A stretch of 64,000 bases of DNA from Pseudogracilibacillus sp037892545 (GCF_037892545.1 NZ_JBBKBG010000004.1:62001-126000); one strand, 5' to 3'; positions 37,279 to 46,503 are shown, numbered from the stretch's first letter. Numbers and translations are program-made. Notes: generated by a model from the letters alone, not told the origin.

Positions 37279-37799
37279 AACGTATTATAACAGCTACGGT
37301 TCAAAATAGAAGTGGAGTACTAAACCGTGTAACAGGGATGTTACAACGTAGACAGTTTAATATTTCAAGTATTTCTGTAGGGGAAACTGAAACACCAGGT
37401 ATTTCAAAAATGACATTAGTTGTGGAAGTAAGTGACAATCAAAAGGCAGAACAGTTAACGAAACAATTAAATAAGCAAATTGATGTCATTAAAGTTTCTG
37501 ATATAACAGATAAATCGATTGTTGCCCGAGAATTAGCGCTTATTAAAGTAGCAAGTTCTCCGCAATTAAGTAATGAAATCCAAGGATTAATTACACCTTT
37601 CCGTGCAACCGTCATTGATATTAGTAAAGATAGTATTACGATTCAAGTGACAGGAAAGCCGGAAAAAATTGATGCATTAATTGCATTATTGAAACCATAC
37701 GGTATTAAAGAGTTATCTAAAACAGGTGTGACAGCATTTTTACGTGGACACCAACCACAACCAGCTCAAATTGCTGAAATTAACCAGTTTACAGTATAG
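37275..37799 (+). CDS. ilvN: acetolactate synthase small (regulatory) subunit
   Basis: 174 residues with an N-terminal ACT domain (VQNRSGVLNRVTGMLQRRQF then NISSIS) and a C-terminal ALS_ss_C domain. It confers valine feedback and raises the activity of the large subunit. ATGA overlap with ilvB. Its length is normal for the Gram-positive IlvH/IlvN. Confidence 0.95.
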   Translation: MKRIITATVQNRSGVLNRVTGMLQRRQFNISSISVGETETPGISKMTLVVEVSDNQKAEQLTKQLNKQIDVIKVSDITDKSIVARELALIKVASSPQLSNEIQGLITPFRATVIDISKDSITIQVTGKPEKIDALIALLKPYGIKELSKTGVTAFLRGHQPQPAQIAEINQFTV

Positions 37800-37801
37800 C
37801 G

Positions 37802-37844
37802 AAAATTATTTTGGCGACGGCTTAAAAATCGCCAAAATAATTTT
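37802..37844 (+). other. 16-bp perfect hairpin between ilvN and ilvC
   Basis: AAAATTATTTTGGCGA (37802-37817) pairs without mismatch with TCGCCAAAATAATTTT (37829-37844), loop 11 nt. What follows is ACATAAAAAATG, not a T run. It is more likely an mRNA-processing or stabilising element within the operon than a strong terminator. Confidence 0.7.
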
Positions 37845-37888
37845 ACATAAAAAATGATGATTATTATATGAAAAAGGAGATAGAAGTC

Positions 37889-38887
37889 ATGTCAAAAGTT
37901 TTATACGAGAAAGATATTAACAAAGAGGTATTACAAGGAAAGACAATTGCAGTAATCGGATATGGTTCACAAGGTCACGCACACGCGTTAAACTTACGTG
38001 ATAGTGGTTTTGACGTTGTGATTGGAATTAGACCAGGGAAGTCACAACAAAAAGCAGAAGAGGATGGTTTTACCGTAAAAGCCGTTGCAGAAGCAACAAA
38101 AGCAGCAGATGTTGTGATGGTTTTATTACCTGATGAGTTACAAGCAGCTGTGTATGAAAATGAAATTAAAGATAACTTAAAAGAAGGTGCAGCATTAGCA
38201 TTTGCTCATGGATTTAATGTTCATTATGGTCAAGTTGTACCTCCAGCAAATGTAGACGTATTTTTAGTAGCACCAAAAGGACCTGGACATTTAGTTCGTC
38301 GTACATTTGAAGAAGGAGCAGGGGTTCCAGCATTATATGGTGTGTACCAAGACTTTACAGGAAAAGCACGTGAGGTTGCATTAGCTTATTCAGTAGGAGT
38401 AGGTGGCGCTCGTGCAGGTGTCATCGAAACATCATTCCAAGAAGAAACAGAAACAGATCTATTCGGAGAGCAAGCAGTATTATGTGGTGGAGCGACTGCA
38501 TTAATTAAATCAGGTTTCGAAACATTAACAGAAGCAGGATACCAGCCTGAAGTTGCTTACTTCGAATGTTTACATGAACTTAAATTAATTGTAGATTTAC
38601 TGTACGAAGGCGGATTAGAAAACATGCGTTATTCTATTTCAGATACAGCACAGTGGGGTGACTTCGTATCTGGACCACGTGTTATTAACGCAGAAACAAA
38701 AGCACGTATGAAAGAGGTTCTAGATGATATACAGAGCGGTGCATTTGCGAAAGGTTGGATTCTAGAAAACCAAGCAAACCGTCCGATGTTTAATGCAATT
38801 AATAACGCGGAAAACAATCACCCGATTGAAAAGGTTGGAAGAGAATTACGTGACTTAATGCCATTTGTTAAAAATCCATTAAAATAA
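37889..38887 (+). CDS. ilvC: ketol-acid reductoisomerase
   Basis: NADPH-dependent isomeroreductase, second step of valine and isoleucine synthesis. Class I (short) form, 332 residues. AVIGYGSQGHAHALNLRDSG is the nucleotide site, and the C-terminal knotted domain has ETETDLFGEQAVLCGG and FECLHELKLIVDL with metal-ligand acids. ATG 37889 gives the family start and has AAGGAG upstream. Confidence 0.97.
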   Translation: MSKVLYEKDINKEVLQGKTIAVIGYGSQGHAHALNLRDSGFDVVIGIRPGKSQQKAEEDGFTVKAVAEATKAADVVMVLLPDELQAAVYENEIKDNLKEGAALAFAHGFNVHYGQVVPPANVDVFLVAPKGPGHLVRRTFEEGAGVPALYGVYQDFTGKAREVALAYSVGVGGARAGVIETSFQEETETDLFGEQAVLCGGATALIKSGFETLTEAGYQPEVAYFECLHELKLIVDLLYEGGLENMRYSISDTAQWGDFVSGPRVINAETKARMKEVLDDIQSGAFAKGWILENQANRPMFNAINNAENNHPIEKVGRELRDLMPFVKNPLK

Positions 38888-38903
38888 ACGTAATCAATGG
38901 AAG

Positions 38904-38934
38904 AAAGAGGTAGGATACAATATCCTTCCTCTTT
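38904..38934 (+). terminator. hairpin after ilvC (possible partial terminator)
   Basis: AAAGAGGTAGGATA (38904-38917) pairs with TATCCTTCCTCTTT (38921-38934) with one mismatch and a 3-nt loop. The tail (GCTTCT) has few T residues, so readthrough into leuB is likely. leuA would normally lie in the following 150 bp but is absent; a TATAAT at 39031-39036 may serve a weak leuB promoter. Confidence 0.5.
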
Positions 38935-39087
38935 GCTTCTACTCTACTAGAAGTACCCTTCATCGAATGATACTTCGATATTCTCCGCAAGAAACGTTTC
39001 GTCTAATGTAACATACATTACATGATGATATATAATTTATCTTTACTAGGGAAATGAACATGAATCGTGTAGGAAGGATTGAATCAA

Positions 39088-40152
39088 ATGGTGAAGAAAA
39101 TAGTTGTACTCCCAGGAGATGGGGTTGGACATGAGGTAACAGGTGAAGCAGTAAAGGTGTTAGAAAAAATTGCTGAAAAACATGGCCATACATTTGAATT
39201 TGAACAACATGATATTGGTGGAACATCATATGATAAATATGGAGAACCATTAACAGAAGAAACCGTCAATGTATGCTTACAATCGGATGCTATTTTATTA
39301 GGTGCGATTGGTGGCCCTAAATGGGATAACTTGCCATCTGATGTACGACCTGAACAAGGTTTATTAAAAATTCGTAAAGCGTTAAATTTATTTGCGAATA
39401 TACGACCAATCAAAGGATTTGACCCATTGTTACATGCATCACCATTAAAAGAAGAGATTATTAATGGTAGCGATATTTATATCGTTCGGGAACTAACAGG
39501 TGGATTGTACTTCGGTACCCCACGTGAACGAAGAGAAAATGGAACTGTTGCGGTGGATACTTTGCTTTACCGTCGTGATGAAATTGAAAGAATCGTAGAA
39601 AAAGGATTTGAAAGTGCACAATTAAGGAAAAAACATCTTGTTTCAGTAGATAAAGCAAATGTCTTAGAATCTAGCCGTCTTTGGAGAGAGATCGTAGAGG
39701 AGAAAAAGAAAGATTATCCAGATGTTCATGTAGAACATATGTTAGTAGACTCTGCGGCAATGCGCCTTATTACAGAACCGACATATTTTGATGTCATCGT
39801 GACAGAAAATATGTTTGGAGATATTTTAAGTGATGAAGGATCTGTTTTAACCGGATCTATTGGTATGTTACCTTCTGCTAGTTTATCAGAAACGATTGGA
39901 CTATATGAGCCTGTACACGGTTCTGCTCCTGATATTGCAGGTCAAGGTATTGTAAATCCAATTGGGATGATTATGTCTGCAGCGATGTTATTACGTTATT
40001 CATTTGATATGGATAAAGAAGCGACAGAGATTGAAACTGCTGTAGAAAAAGCATTAGAGGAAGGATACCATACGAAAGATTTACGAATCAATGGTGGAAA
40101 AGTTGTTGGAACGAAGGAAATGACAGAAGCGGTTATTCGTCATTTATCATAA
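39088..40152 (+). CDS. leuB: 3-isopropylmalate dehydrogenase
   Basis: NAD-dependent oxidative decarboxylation in leucine synthesis, 354 residues. VVLPGDGVGHEV at the N-terminus, the LRKALNLFANIRPIK substrate arginines region, YFGTPRERRENG, and MFGDILSDEGSVLTGSIGML are characteristic. ATG 39088 lies ten bases from AGGAAGG; TTG 39079 is too close to it. Confidence 0.96.
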   Translation: MVKKIVVLPGDGVGHEVTGEAVKVLEKIAEKHGHTFEFEQHDIGGTSYDKYGEPLTEETVNVCLQSDAILLGAIGGPKWDNLPSDVRPEQGLLKIRKALNLFANIRPIKGFDPLLHASPLKEEIINGSDIYIVRELTGGLYFGTPRERRENGTVAVDTLLYRRDEIERIVEKGFESAQLRKKHLVSVDKANVLESSRLWREIVEEKKKDYPDVHVEHMLVDSAAMRLITEPTYFDVIVTENMFGDILSDEGSVLTGSIGMLPSASLSETIGLYEPVHGSAPDIAGQGIVNPIGMIMSAAMLLRYSFDMDKEATEIETAVEKALEEGYHTKDLRINGGKVVGTKEMTEAVIRHLS

Positions 40153-40167
40153 GGTGGAGGTGTTCTT

Positions 40168-41562
40168 ATGGCGAAGCCTAAAACAATCATAGAAAAAGTT
40201 TGGGAACAAAAGATCGTCCATGAAGAAGAAGGAAAACCAGATTTAGTATATATTGATTTACATCTTATTCACGAAGTAACGTCTCCTCAAGCATTTGAAG
40301 GATTACGTTTAACAAATAGAAAAGTTCGTCGACCAGATTTAACATTTGCGACGATGGACCATAACGTGCCGACATTAAATCGTGATGAAATTAGTGATCC
40401 GATTGCAAAATTACAAATTGATACATTAGCAAAAAACTGTGAAGAGTTTGGCATCGAACTAGCAGATATGCACCATCCTGATCAAGGGATTGTACATGTA
40501 ATTGGACCACAATTAGGATTAACACAACCAGGGAAAACGATTGTATGTGGAGATAGTCATACATCGACACATGGAGCGTTTGGAGCGATCGCATTCGGTA
40601 TTGGAACGAGTGAAGTAGAACATGTTTTTGCGACACAAACATTATGGCAAGATAAACCAAAAACACTTAACTTAAAAGTGGAAGGTAATCTCGGACCTGG
40701 TGTTACTGCTAAAGACTTAATTTTAGCAATTATCGCAAAATATGGCGTGAAAATGGGAACAGGTTATATTGTAGAATATACAGGGGAAGCTATTCGTAAT
40801 CTTTCCATGGAAGAGCGTATGACGATTTGTAATATGTCCATCGAAGCTGGAGCAAGGGCAGGGCTAATTAGTCCAGATGAGAAAACAATCGAATTTTTAC
40901 GAGGTCGTCGTTACGTTCCAAAAGGAGAAGCATTCGATGAAGTGGCAAATGAGTGGTTAGCACTAGCGACAGATGAAGGTGCCACATATGATAAAACATT
41001 AACAATCAATGCAGAGGAAGTAGAACCACAAGTAACATGGGGAACAAACCCTGGAATGGGTGTACCTGTAAGTGGTGCAACTCCAACTATTGATACAGCG
41101 CCAAATAAAGAAGAAGTACGACTAGCGTTGGAGTATATGGGCTTAGAAGAAAACCAACCGATGACATCCATTGAAATTGATCACGTGTTTATTGGTTCTT
41201 GTACAAATTCGCGTTTATCTGATTTAGAAAAAGCAGCAAAAATTGTTGCTGGCAAACAAGTAAAAGATGGTGTGAAAGCAATTGTTGTACCAGGGTCATT
41301 TTTAGTGAAAATGGAAGCAGAAGAAAAAGGCATCGATAAGGTATTCAAGGAAGCTGGATTTGAATGGCGTGATGCAGGATGTAGTATGTGTTTAGGAATG
41401 AACGAAGATATTGTTCCTTCAGGAGGACGTTGTGCATCTACATCAAACCGTAACTTTGAAGGTAGACAAGGAAATGGTGCTAGAACACATTTAGTAAGTC
41501 CAGAAATGGCAGCAGCTGCTGCGATTGAAGGTAAATTTGTCGATGTTCGAACGTATCAATAA
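40168..41562 (+). CDS. leuC: 3-isopropylmalate dehydratase large subunit
   Basis: Aconitase-family 4Fe-4S subunit, 464 residues. Cluster ligands are Cys in FIGSCTNSRLSDL (about 347) and the pair in GCSMCLGMN (about 405 and 408). Upstream motifs VCGDSHTSTHGAFGAIAFGI are typical. It works with LeuD, which starts 27 bp downstream. AAGGTGGAGG precedes the ATG. Confidence 0.97.
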   Translation: MAKPKTIIEKVWEQKIVHEEEGKPDLVYIDLHLIHEVTSPQAFEGLRLTNRKVRRPDLTFATMDHNVPTLNRDEISDPIAKLQIDTLAKNCEEFGIELADMHHPDQGIVHVIGPQLGLTQPGKTIVCGDSHTSTHGAFGAIAFGIGTSEVEHVFATQTLWQDKPKTLNLKVEGNLGPGVTAKDLILAIIAKYGVKMGTGYIVEYTGEAIRNLSMEERMTICNMSIEAGARAGLISPDEKTIEFLRGRRYVPKGEAFDEVANEWLALATDEGATYDKTLTINAEEVEPQVTWGTNPGMGVPVSGATPTIDTAPNKEEVRLALEYMGLEENQPMTSIEIDHVFIGSCTNSRLSDLEKAAKIVAGKQVKDGVKAIVVPGSFLVKMEAEEKGIDKVFKEAGFEWRDAGCSMCLGMNEDIVPSGGRCASTSNRNFEGRQGNGARTHLVSPEMAAAAAIEGKFVDVRTYQ

Positions 41563-41589
41563 TTTACGGCAAGGAAAGGATGTTGTACA

Positions 41590-42174
41590 ATGGAACCTAT
41601 AAAGGAACATCGTGGTCTCGTTTATCCATTAAACCGTACGAATGTCGATACGGACCAAATTATTCCGAAACAATTTTTAAAAAGAATTGAAAGAACAGGT
41701 TTTGGACAGTTTTTATTTTACCATTGGCGATTTGATGATGATGGAAATAAACGACCAGATTTTAATTTAAATGATACAAAATATGATCATGCATCCATTT
41801 TGGTGACAGGAGAAAACTTCGGGTGTGGGTCATCTAGAGAGCATGCTCCATGGTCATTATTAGATTATGGCTTTAGAATTATCCTTGCTCCAAGTTTTGC
41901 GGATATTTTTTACAATAATTCATTTAAAAATGGACTCGTTCCAATTAAAGTAGAAGAAGAGCAGATTAATAAATGGTTAAAAGAAGCAGAAGAAGGAACA
42001 TTAGAATTATCTGTAAACCTTGAGAAGAAGGTCATAACAGATCAAAATGGAACTGAATTTGCATTTGATTTACCAGAATACCACCGTCAAAATTTACTGA
42101 ACGGTTGGGATGAAATTGCTTTAACTTTGCAACTTGAGGATGAAATTTCTGCATATGAAAAGACTAGACTATAA
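41590..42174 (+). CDS. leuD: 3-isopropylmalate dehydratase small subunit
   Basis: Swivelling-domain partner of LeuC, 194 residues. NRTNVDTDQIIPKQFLKRIE and the substrate-binding loop GENFGCGSSREHAPWSL are intact. AAGGAAAGG is the ribosome site. It completes the isomerase encoded in the operon. Confidence 0.97.
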   Translation: MEPIKEHRGLVYPLNRTNVDTDQIIPKQFLKRIERTGFGQFLFYHWRFDDDGNKRPDFNLNDTKYDHASILVTGENFGCGSSREHAPWSLLDYGFRIILAPSFADIFYNNSFKNGLVPIKVEEEQINKWLKEAEEGTLELSVNLEKKVITDQNGTEFAFDLPEYHRQNLLNGWDEIALTLQLEDEISAYEKTRL

Positions 42175-42216
42175 AATAAAGTAAGTGGAACTAGGGAGTG
42201 TGGAACCATTGGGGAT

Positions 42217-43188
42217 TTGTTAACGGGAGAAAAAATTTATAAAGCGTTAGAGCGTTTGAAGCCGATTGTACATTCGACGCCATTGATCACATCAGAGACG
42301 ACGAATCAGATTGTCGGGAAAAAAGTGTATTTTAAAATGGAAAACCAACAGAAGACAGGTGCATTTAAATTTAGGGGTGCTACATTTAAATTGATGCAAT
42401 TAACAAATGAACAACTTGATAAAGGGGTAATTACAGCATCTGCTGGAAACCATGCACAAGGGGTTGCATATGCATCAAGGAAGTTAGGGGTAAAAGCTAC
42501 TATCTTTATGCCTGAAAAAACACCGCATAGTAAAGTGGAAGCAACACAAAATTACGGAGCGGAAGTAGTTTTAGTTGGAGGTTCTTTCCAAGAAGCATAT
42601 GAAGCATCTATGATCCGTCAAAAAGAGACGGGGGCGACATATGTACATCCATTTGATGATTATGACATTATGGCCGGTCAAGGAACAATTGCGATGGAAG
42701 CGTTAAGGCAGGAAGATCGAATTGATACGTTTATCGTCCCTATCGGTGGTGGTGGACTTATTAGCGGTATGGCTGTTGCAGCGAAACATGTGAATAAAAA
42801 CATTCGCATTATCGGTGTACAATCTGAAATGATCTGTCCAATGTATCATGACTTCCATCAAACGACACCAAACTCACCTTATCGTGCTGATACAATTGCA
42901 GAAGGAATTGCCGTTAAAAAACCAGGTGACCTCACTTCTCCGCTTATTCATCAATATGTGGATGATATTGTAACAGTGACAGAAGAAGAAATTGCAAGTG
43001 CGATTTTATATATGTTAGAAAGAAATAAAACATTAATGGAAGGTGCTGGTGCAGTAGCTCTAGCAGCATTATTCGCGCATAAAGACTATATAAAGTCGAG
43101 ACATTGCGGAATTGTTGTAAGTGGTGGGAACTTTGATATTGATAAGATTCCACTTATCCAGCAACTAGCAAATCAGCATATCGCATAA
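42217..43188 (+). CDS. ilvA: threonine dehydratase, short form without regulatory domain
   Basis: PLP enzyme that deaminates threonine to 2-oxobutyrate, the precursor of isoleucine. About 323 residues; PLP-Lys51 is in TGAFKFRGATFK and the phosphate-binding loop is PIGGGGLISGMA. It lacks the C-terminal ACT-like domain that gives biosynthetic IlvA (420+ residues) its isoleucine feedback, so it resembles the catabolic TdcB type, yet it sits at the end of the biosynthetic operon. The start is unclear: TTG 42217 is 18 bases from GGGAG, while an ATT at 42208 is at ideal spacing. Confidence 0.88.
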   Translation: MLTGEKIYKALERLKPIVHSTPLITSETTNQIVGKKVYFKMENQQKTGAFKFRGATFKLMQLTNEQLDKGVITASAGNHAQGVAYASRKLGVKATIFMPEKTPHSKVEATQNYGAEVVLVGGSFQEAYEASMIRQKETGATYVHPFDDYDIMAGQGTIAMEALRQEDRIDTFIVPIGGGGLISGMAVAAKHVNKNIRIIGVQSEMICPMYHDFHQTTPNSPYRADTIAEGIAVKKPGDLTSPLIHQYVDDIVTVTEEEIASAILYMLERNKTLMEGAGAVALAALFAHKDYIKSRHCGIVVSGGNFDIDKIPLIQQLANQHIA

Positions 43189-43207
43189 TAAAATTTGAAT
43201 GATGGAA

Positions 43208-43253
43208 CAACACCCTTTCAGTTAGGATAAAATCTAACTGAAAGGGTGTTTTT
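43208..43253 (+). terminator. ilv-leu operon terminator
   Basis: CACCCTTTCAGTTAG (43211-43225) pairs perfectly with CTAACTGAAAGGGTG (43234-43248), then TTTTT. Confidence 0.93.
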
Positions 43254-43254
43254 A

Positions 43255-43960
43255 GGCTCTTTGTCAAATGTTGTTGGTGGATCCATTAAAGTCATTTAAT
43301 ATTTTATTGTGTTCAGCCGATAAGAATAGCGGGAATATGTCACTTCGGAAATGTACTCCGCTTTCCGCGTGCGGCTGCTAAGCCAAGCTCAGGCTTCGCC
43401 TTCCCTTGTCTTATCTAGGCCTATCCTCACGCAGGAGTCTACGTACATTTCCTACGTTTTATTTGGCTGTTTACATGCTGGTTTCCTCTCCCTTTGTAAC
43501 CTAAGCTGTAAGGGTGGATCTTTGTCATGATCCATTAAGGTCATCTAATATGTAATGGTGTGGAGCCAATAAGAATAGCGGGAATATGTCACTTCGGAAA
43601 TGTACTCCGCTTTCCGCGTGCGGCTGCTAAGCCAAGCTCAGGCTTTGCCTTCCCTTGTCTTATCTAGGCCTATCCTCACGCAGGAGTCTACGTACATTTC
43701 CTACGTTTTATTTGGCTGTTTACATGCTGGTTTCCTCCCCCTTTGTAGCCTAGCTGTAAGGGTGGATCTTTGTCATGATCCATTAAGGTCATCTAATATG
43801 TAATGGTGTGGAACCAATAAGAATAGCGGGAATATGTCACTTCGGAAATGTACTCCGCTTTCCGCGTGCGGCTGCTAAGCCAAGCTCAGGCTTCGCCTTC
43901 CCTTGTCTTATCTAGGCCTATCCTCACGCAGGAGTCTACGTACATTTCCTACGTTTTTAT
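43255..43960. repeat. three tandem copies of a ~248-bp non-coding repeat
   Basis: The 136-bp cores at 43321-43456, 43570-43705 and 43818-43953 are nearly identical, spaced 249 and 248 bp apart; the ~110 bp linkers between them are also similar. Each core holds GGAAATGTAC and its exact reverse complement GTACATTTCC (43347/43443, 43596/43692, and 43844 in the third copy), with inner partly pairing CTCCGCTTTCCGCGTG and CACGCAGGAG segments, so each can fold into one long hairpin of about 106 nt. The CGCTTTCCGCG...CGCAGGAGTC pattern resembles interspersed intergenic repeats I have seen in Bacillaceae. No protein is credible in it. Confidence 0.9.
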
Positions 43961-44160
43961 TTTGTTGTTTATAAAACTTGCTACTCTAAGTAGAATCATT
44001 ACCTTTTTAACACGATAGACTATACAATTGATTCTATTAGAAAAAGATAGAAGCTTCCTCTAGATTGGTTTTTGATGATGACGATAAATGTTAAAGGGAA
44101 AAATGATATTGGTATTATCTCTTTCAACGCCATTTATTGTACCGCTTTATGGAAAAGAAA
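43961..44160. other. AT-rich stretch between the repeat array and ltaS
   Basis: About 200 bp after the third repeat core with no convincing gene or promoter. It ends at the ltaS terminator. Confidence 0.5.
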
Positions 44161-44188
44161 ACAGGTAGAGGATTATTCCTCTACCTGT
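44155..44188 (-). terminator. ltaS terminator, overlapping the stop codon
   Basis: On the minus strand ACAGGTAGAGG pairs with CCTCTACCTGT (plus-strand arms 44161-44171 and 44178-44188), followed by TTTCTTTT. The ltaS stop TAA (44173-44175) sits in the loop and the 5' arm encodes the last residues. Confidence 0.88.
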
Positions 44189-46206
44189 TCTTCGTCTTCA
44201 TTGGAATTTTTGTTTTCTGTAGTGTCTATATCAGTCTCTTCCTCCGTACCGAGCCATTTTTCTTTTAGCTCTTCCGGTACTGTAAACTGGTTAATGTCAT
44301 AGAAATAATCATCAGTGTCTACCGGATTCCAATCATCTGTTGGTGAATAAAATCTCAATAAGTCTCCTTGTAACACTTTGTCAGACATTGCTAATTCATG
44401 TTCCACCTTTTCCTTTAATGCTTCCAGTTCTTCTGTCGGTTCAATCTCTTCTCCAGTATGGTTATCATAAAAGACTCCTTTTACCATCGCATAATCTTCT
44501 GTAAAGAAGTCACCATTTCTAAATGGAACGAGATCATCATGTTCTTCAGAGAGTAAATCTGTACCAAATAGAACATAATCTTTTGCATTTATCCCTAATA
44601 GGTGTAATAAAGTAGGCATTACATCTACTTGACCAGCATATTCAGAAACGGTACCTTGTCCTTCTACCCCAGGAACTTTTAATATGAATGGTACACGTTG
44701 TAATTCTGCATATTTATATGGTGTCATTTCTTCACCGAAGATTTCTGATAATGCCGCTGTATGATTTTCAGAAATACCATAGTGATCTCCGTATATCATA
44801 ATAACAGAGTCGTCATATAGACCAGCCTCTTTTAAGTCATGTACAAATTGTTCTAATGATTCATCTAAATAACGAGCTGTTTGGAAATATCGATCAACAG
44901 AACCATCATTCGTATCTGCTGGGTCAATTGTTGCATCTTCTTCATCAATTAAATACGGATGGTGATGTGTTAATGTCATAAAGTGTGCATAAAATGGTTC
45001 TTCCATTGCTTCGATAATAGGCATTGATTCTTTGAAGAAAGGCTTATCCTTTAGCCCGTATCCGATAACTTGTTCTTCACTCATATCGTAAAAAGCTTCA
45101 TCAAAGAAATAATCTACCCCTAACTCTTTATATATTTCATCACGGTTCCAGAAAGATTTACTATCTCCGTGTAGTACGGAGCTTTTATACCCTTGCTCTT
45201 GCCCTAAAATAGCTGGTAATGCTTGATACGTATTTTTACCTTTCGTAACGAAGGCACTACCTTGTGGTAAACCGTATAAAGAGTTATCCATAATTAATTC
45301 AGCATCTGCTGTTTTACCTTGCTCTGTTTGGTGGAAGAAGTTTTCGAAATACGTATAGTCTTCCTTGTCATCATTTACTAATGAGTTAATGAAAGGTGTT
45401 ACTTCCTCCCCATTCACTTCCATATTGATTAAAAACGAATGGAATGATTCTAAGTGAATTTTAATTATATTTTTACCTTCTGCAATTCCGAATAATTCTT
45501 CGTTTGGTTCTGCATATTTATTGTTTGTATAATTTTGTACCTCTGTAATATCATTACTATCTGCTAACACACGTTCCGTAGAGGATTTTACATTTTGGAT
45601 TGCATCATAAATCGTAAAGTTATATGCACCTAAATATTTAACGATATAGTTTCTATCGAAAGTTCTTTTTAGTAATTGTGGACGATCTACTTCTGCTAAT
45701 GCTAAGTTGATAGAGAACACAACAAGTCCAGTAGCGATAATAATCGCAGGACGTTTTAATTGCATACGTTCGCTAGACCAAATTTGACGACTTGATCGAA
45801 ACAATACAATTAAGATGATAATGTCTAACGCATAAAATAAGTCTGTCCATTGCATTAAGTTAACAATACTGCTTCCTAAGCTTCCAAAATTACTAGTTTG
45901 AGTTAATACAGGCAATGTAATAAAATCAGAGTTAAATCGATAAAATACGACATTTGCATACAATAGTAAACTCATAAAACTATGAATGATAATGATAAAC
46001 CCACCGACTCTACGTCCTTTCGCAAATAAAGCAATACCTAAAAAGACTAGTGTCGAACTTATTGGGTTAATCAATAACAGAAAATGTTGCATTGTATTTT
46101 GTACGTCTAAATTAAATTCTGTTAAATAAGCAATATATGATTTAATCCAGATGAATACTGCTGCAATTGTAAAAAATCCCATTTTAGAAGAAATAAAATT
46201 CTTCAT
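44173..46206 (-). CDS. ltaS: lipoteichoic acid synthase (LtaS family)
   Basis: Polymerises glycerol phosphate from phosphatidylglycerol onto the lipid anchor of lipoteichoic acid. 677 residues: five membrane spans in the first ~180 residues, then an extracellular sulfatase-fold domain. The catalytic Thr299 is in TEQGKTADAELIMDNSLYG, a metal-binding Glu in KIHLESFHSF (about 253), and the Asp-His pair in MIYGDHYGIS. The C-terminus is a short acidic tail. Bacillus has several paralogues (LtaS, YfnI, YqgS), and the sequence alone does not say which this is. Confidence 0.92.
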   Translation of the reverse strand: MKNFISSKMGFFTIAAVFIWIKSYIAYLTEFNLDVQNTMQHFLLLINPISSTLVFLGIALFAKGRRVGGFIIIIHSFMSLLLYANVVFYRFNSDFITLPVLTQTSNFGSLGSSIVNLMQWTDLFYALDIIILIVLFRSSRQIWSSERMQLKRPAIIIATGLVVFSINLALAEVDRPQLLKRTFDRNYIVKYLGAYNFTIYDAIQNVKSSTERVLADSNDITEVQNYTNNKYAEPNEELFGIAEGKNIIKIHLESFHSFLINMEVNGEEVTPFINSLVNDDKEDYTYFENFFHQTEQGKTADAELIMDNSLYGLPQGSAFVTKGKNTYQALPAILGQEQGYKSSVLHGDSKSFWNRDEIYKELGVDYFFDEAFYDMSEEQVIGYGLKDKPFFKESMPIIEAMEEPFYAHFMTLTHHHPYLIDEEDATIDPADTNDGSVDRYFQTARYLDESLEQFVHDLKEAGLYDDSVIMIYGDHYGISENHTAALSEIFGEEMTPYKYAELQRVPFILKVPGVEGQGTVSEYAGQVDVMPTLLHLLGINAKDYVLFGTDLLSEEHDDLVPFRNGDFFTEDYAMVKGVFYDNHTGEEIEPTEELEALKEKVEHELAMSDKVLQGDLLRFYSPTDDWNPVDTDDYFYDINQFTVPEELKEKWLGTEEETDIDTTENKNSNEDEEQVEE

Positions 46207-46503
46207 CCTTTTTCACCTCAAATTTTACAATTCTTTTATAGTGATTCCTTGGGCAAATAACAATATTACTACAATATTTCTATAAAATCAAGTTGTAAAT
46301 TAATATTATGCCAGAATTTACATAAAATGAACAGGGATGAAAGAACGATTTATATAAAATTTTTTATACTAGATCATTAATTTACAATTTATTATAAATG
46401 CTAGATAAATAGTTTACAAATAATCTGAATATTTGCTTAAGGTATTGTTCATTTTATGTTAAAATGGAAAGCATTACTTCGTTAAAAGAAAGAGGGAGTA
46501 TAT
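46207..46503. other. divergent intergenic region between ltaS and the NCS2 permease
   Basis: About 300 bp of very AT-rich DNA holding both divergent promoters. A likely -10 for the permease is TTAAAAT near 46460. No riboswitch of the purine type was recognised. Confidence 0.4.

Noticed and set aside
43600..43803. Open reading frame of 67 codons inside the second repeat unit
   Set aside because: It lies in a hairpin-forming repeat, has no ribosome site, and its product resembles nothing known.
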